Assembly (NCBI GenBank): GCA_020854975.1
Contig: JAHKLQ010000015.1
Coordinates: 1 to 6,656, forward strand
DNA length: 6,656 nucleotides
Origin: Methanobacterium sp.
GTDB taxonomy: Archaea > Methanobacteriota > Methanobacteria > Methanobacteriales > Methanobacteriaceae
Direction: 5' to 3'
Part shown: positions 5,796 to 6,656 of the stretch, piece by piece
How positions within the stretch are numbered: the first letter of the stretch is position 1
Layout: the number at the start of each line of letters is the position of its first letter
The notes under the pieces: model-generated
The model's input: only the letters and a program-made list of their open reading frames with translations
What the model was told of the DNA's origin: nothing
The model's database searches: none
Program-made: the position numbers and the translations under genes

Positions 5796-6303
5796 CTACC
5801 AAAAAAAATTACTTTTCTCTTTTTCAATCCTATAGAATGTTGGCTTTAACCTCTTCCAGGTCAGTCCATTAATGGCAATGATCATCTTGAATTATGGACA
5901 TCTTCTTAAATAAATCAGCCAACTCCTGCTTGTGATAGGCATCAAGGTGAATTGTAGGTTCATCTAAGATAATAATCTTTAAACTACCTCCAGAAAGTAC
6001 CTGGGTGATTCTCATCCCTGTTTTTCATCGGTAGAGGCTGAAAAAGACTGTTAAGTCTCCAGAAGTACCGGGGTAATTTTCAACCTCAAAGCAAGGGGGC
6101 ACTACCATTTTCTCACCACCCACCTATCATCATTCTTTCCATCAGTATCTTACTTCTTAAACTAATTTGAGTTTTAGTTTATAACTCTTTGATAAAGCTG
6201 GAAATTTGATCCATTTGCTTAGTTAACATCATTTTTTGATTAACTGGTTTAATTTTTCATTTTTCAAATCCTATTCATTTTTTACTCTTTTTATATTTTC
6301 AAC
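5796..6303 (-). pseudogene. Decayed C-terminal fragment of a Rad50/SMC-type ABC ATPase
   Basis: Read on the minus strand, broken frames show the order expected at the end of a Rad50/SbcC/SMC-like ATPase. First come charged coiled-coil-like pieces (VENIKRVKNE, stop, DLKNEKLNQLIKK, frameshift, MMLTKQMDQISSFIKEL) at about 6303-6180. Next is a stretch ending in an ABC signature VLSGG at about 6000-5986. It is followed at once by a Walker B and D-loop (KIIILDEPTIHLDAYHKQE) at about 5980-5924, then frameshifted remnants (MIIAIN, DLEEVKANI, YRIEKEKSNF) to about 5796. Between LSGG and the Walker B strand the usual roughly 20-residue helix is missing, so an in-frame deletion seems to have occurred. 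There are several stops and at least three frameshifts. The N-terminal Walker A half is absent from the window. The fragment cannot encode a working ATPase. SMC versus Rad50 cannot be settled, but the DEPTxHLD form fits Rad50. Confidence 0.75.
5811..5826 (+). terminator. Pyrimidine-rich tract after the ABM gene, possible terminator
   Basis: A CTTTTCTCTTTTTC tract lies about 50 bases after the ABM stop. It fits archaeal T-rich termination, without a strong hairpin, but overlaps the decayed minus-strand gene remnant, so the tract may simply be leftover coding sequence. Confidence 0.3.
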
Positions 6304-6320
6304 CTGTATTTTACCATTAT

Positions 6321-6346
6321 AAACGGAGCAATCGCTATGTTTAAAT
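6321..6346 (+). promoter_or_regulatory. Promoter with 22-bp dyad operator, copy 3 (SDR gene)
   Basis: The dyad at 6321-6342 again has AAACnnAGC and GCTnnGTTT around a 4-nt centre, followed by a TATA box TTTAAATA (6340-6347). A start near 6367-6372 gives a leader of about 60 nt before the ATG at 6432, as for copy 1. Only the fifth base differs from copy 2 within the 22 bp. Confidence 0.8.
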
Positions 6347-6431
6347 ATTATAATGATAATTAATGTAAAATGAATTCGACCGAGTCAATTTGAAGGATTC
6401 AATCAGGAAGATATCTAACAGGAGGGATTGA

Positions 6432-6656
6432 ATGGAGAATTATTGTGATTTAAATGGAAAAGTGGCAGTGGTAACCGGTGCTTCCGGTGGTCTTGGAGCA
6501 GACGCAGCAATGGCTTATGCACAATATGGTGCTGATGTTGCTCTTTTAGCCAGAAGAAAAGAAAGATTAGAGGCACTGGCAGAAGAAATTGAATCAACAG
6601 GACGAAAAGCACTTGCTGTTCAATGTGATGTGGTTGATGAGGAAAGTGTTGAAACT
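6432..6656 (+). CDS. Short-chain dehydrogenase/reductase (SDR), partial (3' end beyond window)
   Basis: An open frame of 75 codons runs to the right edge from an ATG preceded by AGGAGG (6420-6425, six-base gap). The product begins MENYCDLNGKVAVVTG and shows the classical SDR Rossmann nucleotide-binding motif TGASGGLG (residues 15-22), then YGADVALLARRKERL. The paired Arg41-Arg42 after the second strand usually signals preference for NADP(H). A CDV segment at 65-67 matches the conserved D-V that contacts the adenine ring. The catalytic Ser-Tyr-Lys part lies outside the window, so the substrate cannot be inferred; gluconate 5-dehydrogenase-like and 3-oxoacyl-ACP-reductase-like SDRs start this way. 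It is driven by its own copy of the 22-bp dyad promoter and is presumably co-regulated with the redox operon and the ABM gene. Confidence 0.93.
   Translation, partial: MENYCDLNGKVAVVTGASGGLGADAAMAYAQYGADVALLARRKERLEALAEEIESTGRKALAVQCDVVDEESVET

Noticed and set aside
6415..6612. A 65-aa minus-strand ORF, rich in Leu, His and Pro, opposite the SDR gene
   Set aside because: Antisense of the clear SDR Rossmann motif; low-complexity shadow.
1..6656. CRISPR array, tRNA/rRNA genes, insertion sequence ends or integrase sites
   Set aside because: No regularly spaced repeats, no cloverleaf-like or rRNA-like sequence, and no transposase or integrase gene was seen.

Overview
The window looks like a piece of a hydrogenotrophic methanogen chromosome, most likely order Methanobacteriales and probably close to Methanobacterium. 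The evidence is the AT-rich composition, archaeal TATA-type promoters, Shine-Dalgarno sites of the GGTGAT/GGAGG kind, and a cluster of F420- and heterodisulfide-reductase-linked redox genes (FdhA-like, FdhB-like, MvhD-like). The genus is inferred from protein style; no database was searched.

Layout. (1) 1-1568: two divergently oriented paralogous TetR-family regulators. One runs off the left edge on the minus strand; the other is complete on the plus strand. About 560 bp of AT-rich, repeat-bearing spacer lies between them. (2) 1569-2107: a non-coding AT-rich stretch ending in a promoter with a 22-bp dyad. (3) 2108-5366: a probable operon of an unrecognised 132-aa protein, a shortened FdhA-like molybdopterin-oxidoreductase homologue without a visible catalytic Cys/Sec or C-terminal domain, a full-length FdhB-like F420-binding iron-sulfur protein, and an MvhD/FlpD-like [2Fe-2S] electron-transfer subunit. 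(4) 5409-5764: a second copy of the 22-bp dyad promoter and a small ABM-family monooxygenase-like gene. (5) 5796-6303, minus strand: a decayed fragment of a Rad50/SMC-type ATPase. (6) 6321-6656: a third copy of the 22-bp dyad promoter and the start of a short-chain dehydrogenase/reductase gene that runs off the right edge.

How it fits together. The main observation is that three separate transcription units share an almost identical 22-bp dyad (half-sites AAACnnAGC and GCTnnGTTT) abutting or overlapping the TATA box. That is how a TetR-type repressor would block TBP/TFB. The window therefore looks like a local regulon: a redox module (F420H2-side FdhB plus MvhD-type bridge to heterodisulfide reductase, built on a probably non-catalytic FdhA-like scaffold), an ABM protein and an SDR. 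The two neighbouring TetR paralogues are the obvious candidate regulators. Neither TetR gene has a convincing copy of the dyad in its own promoter, so that link is inference.
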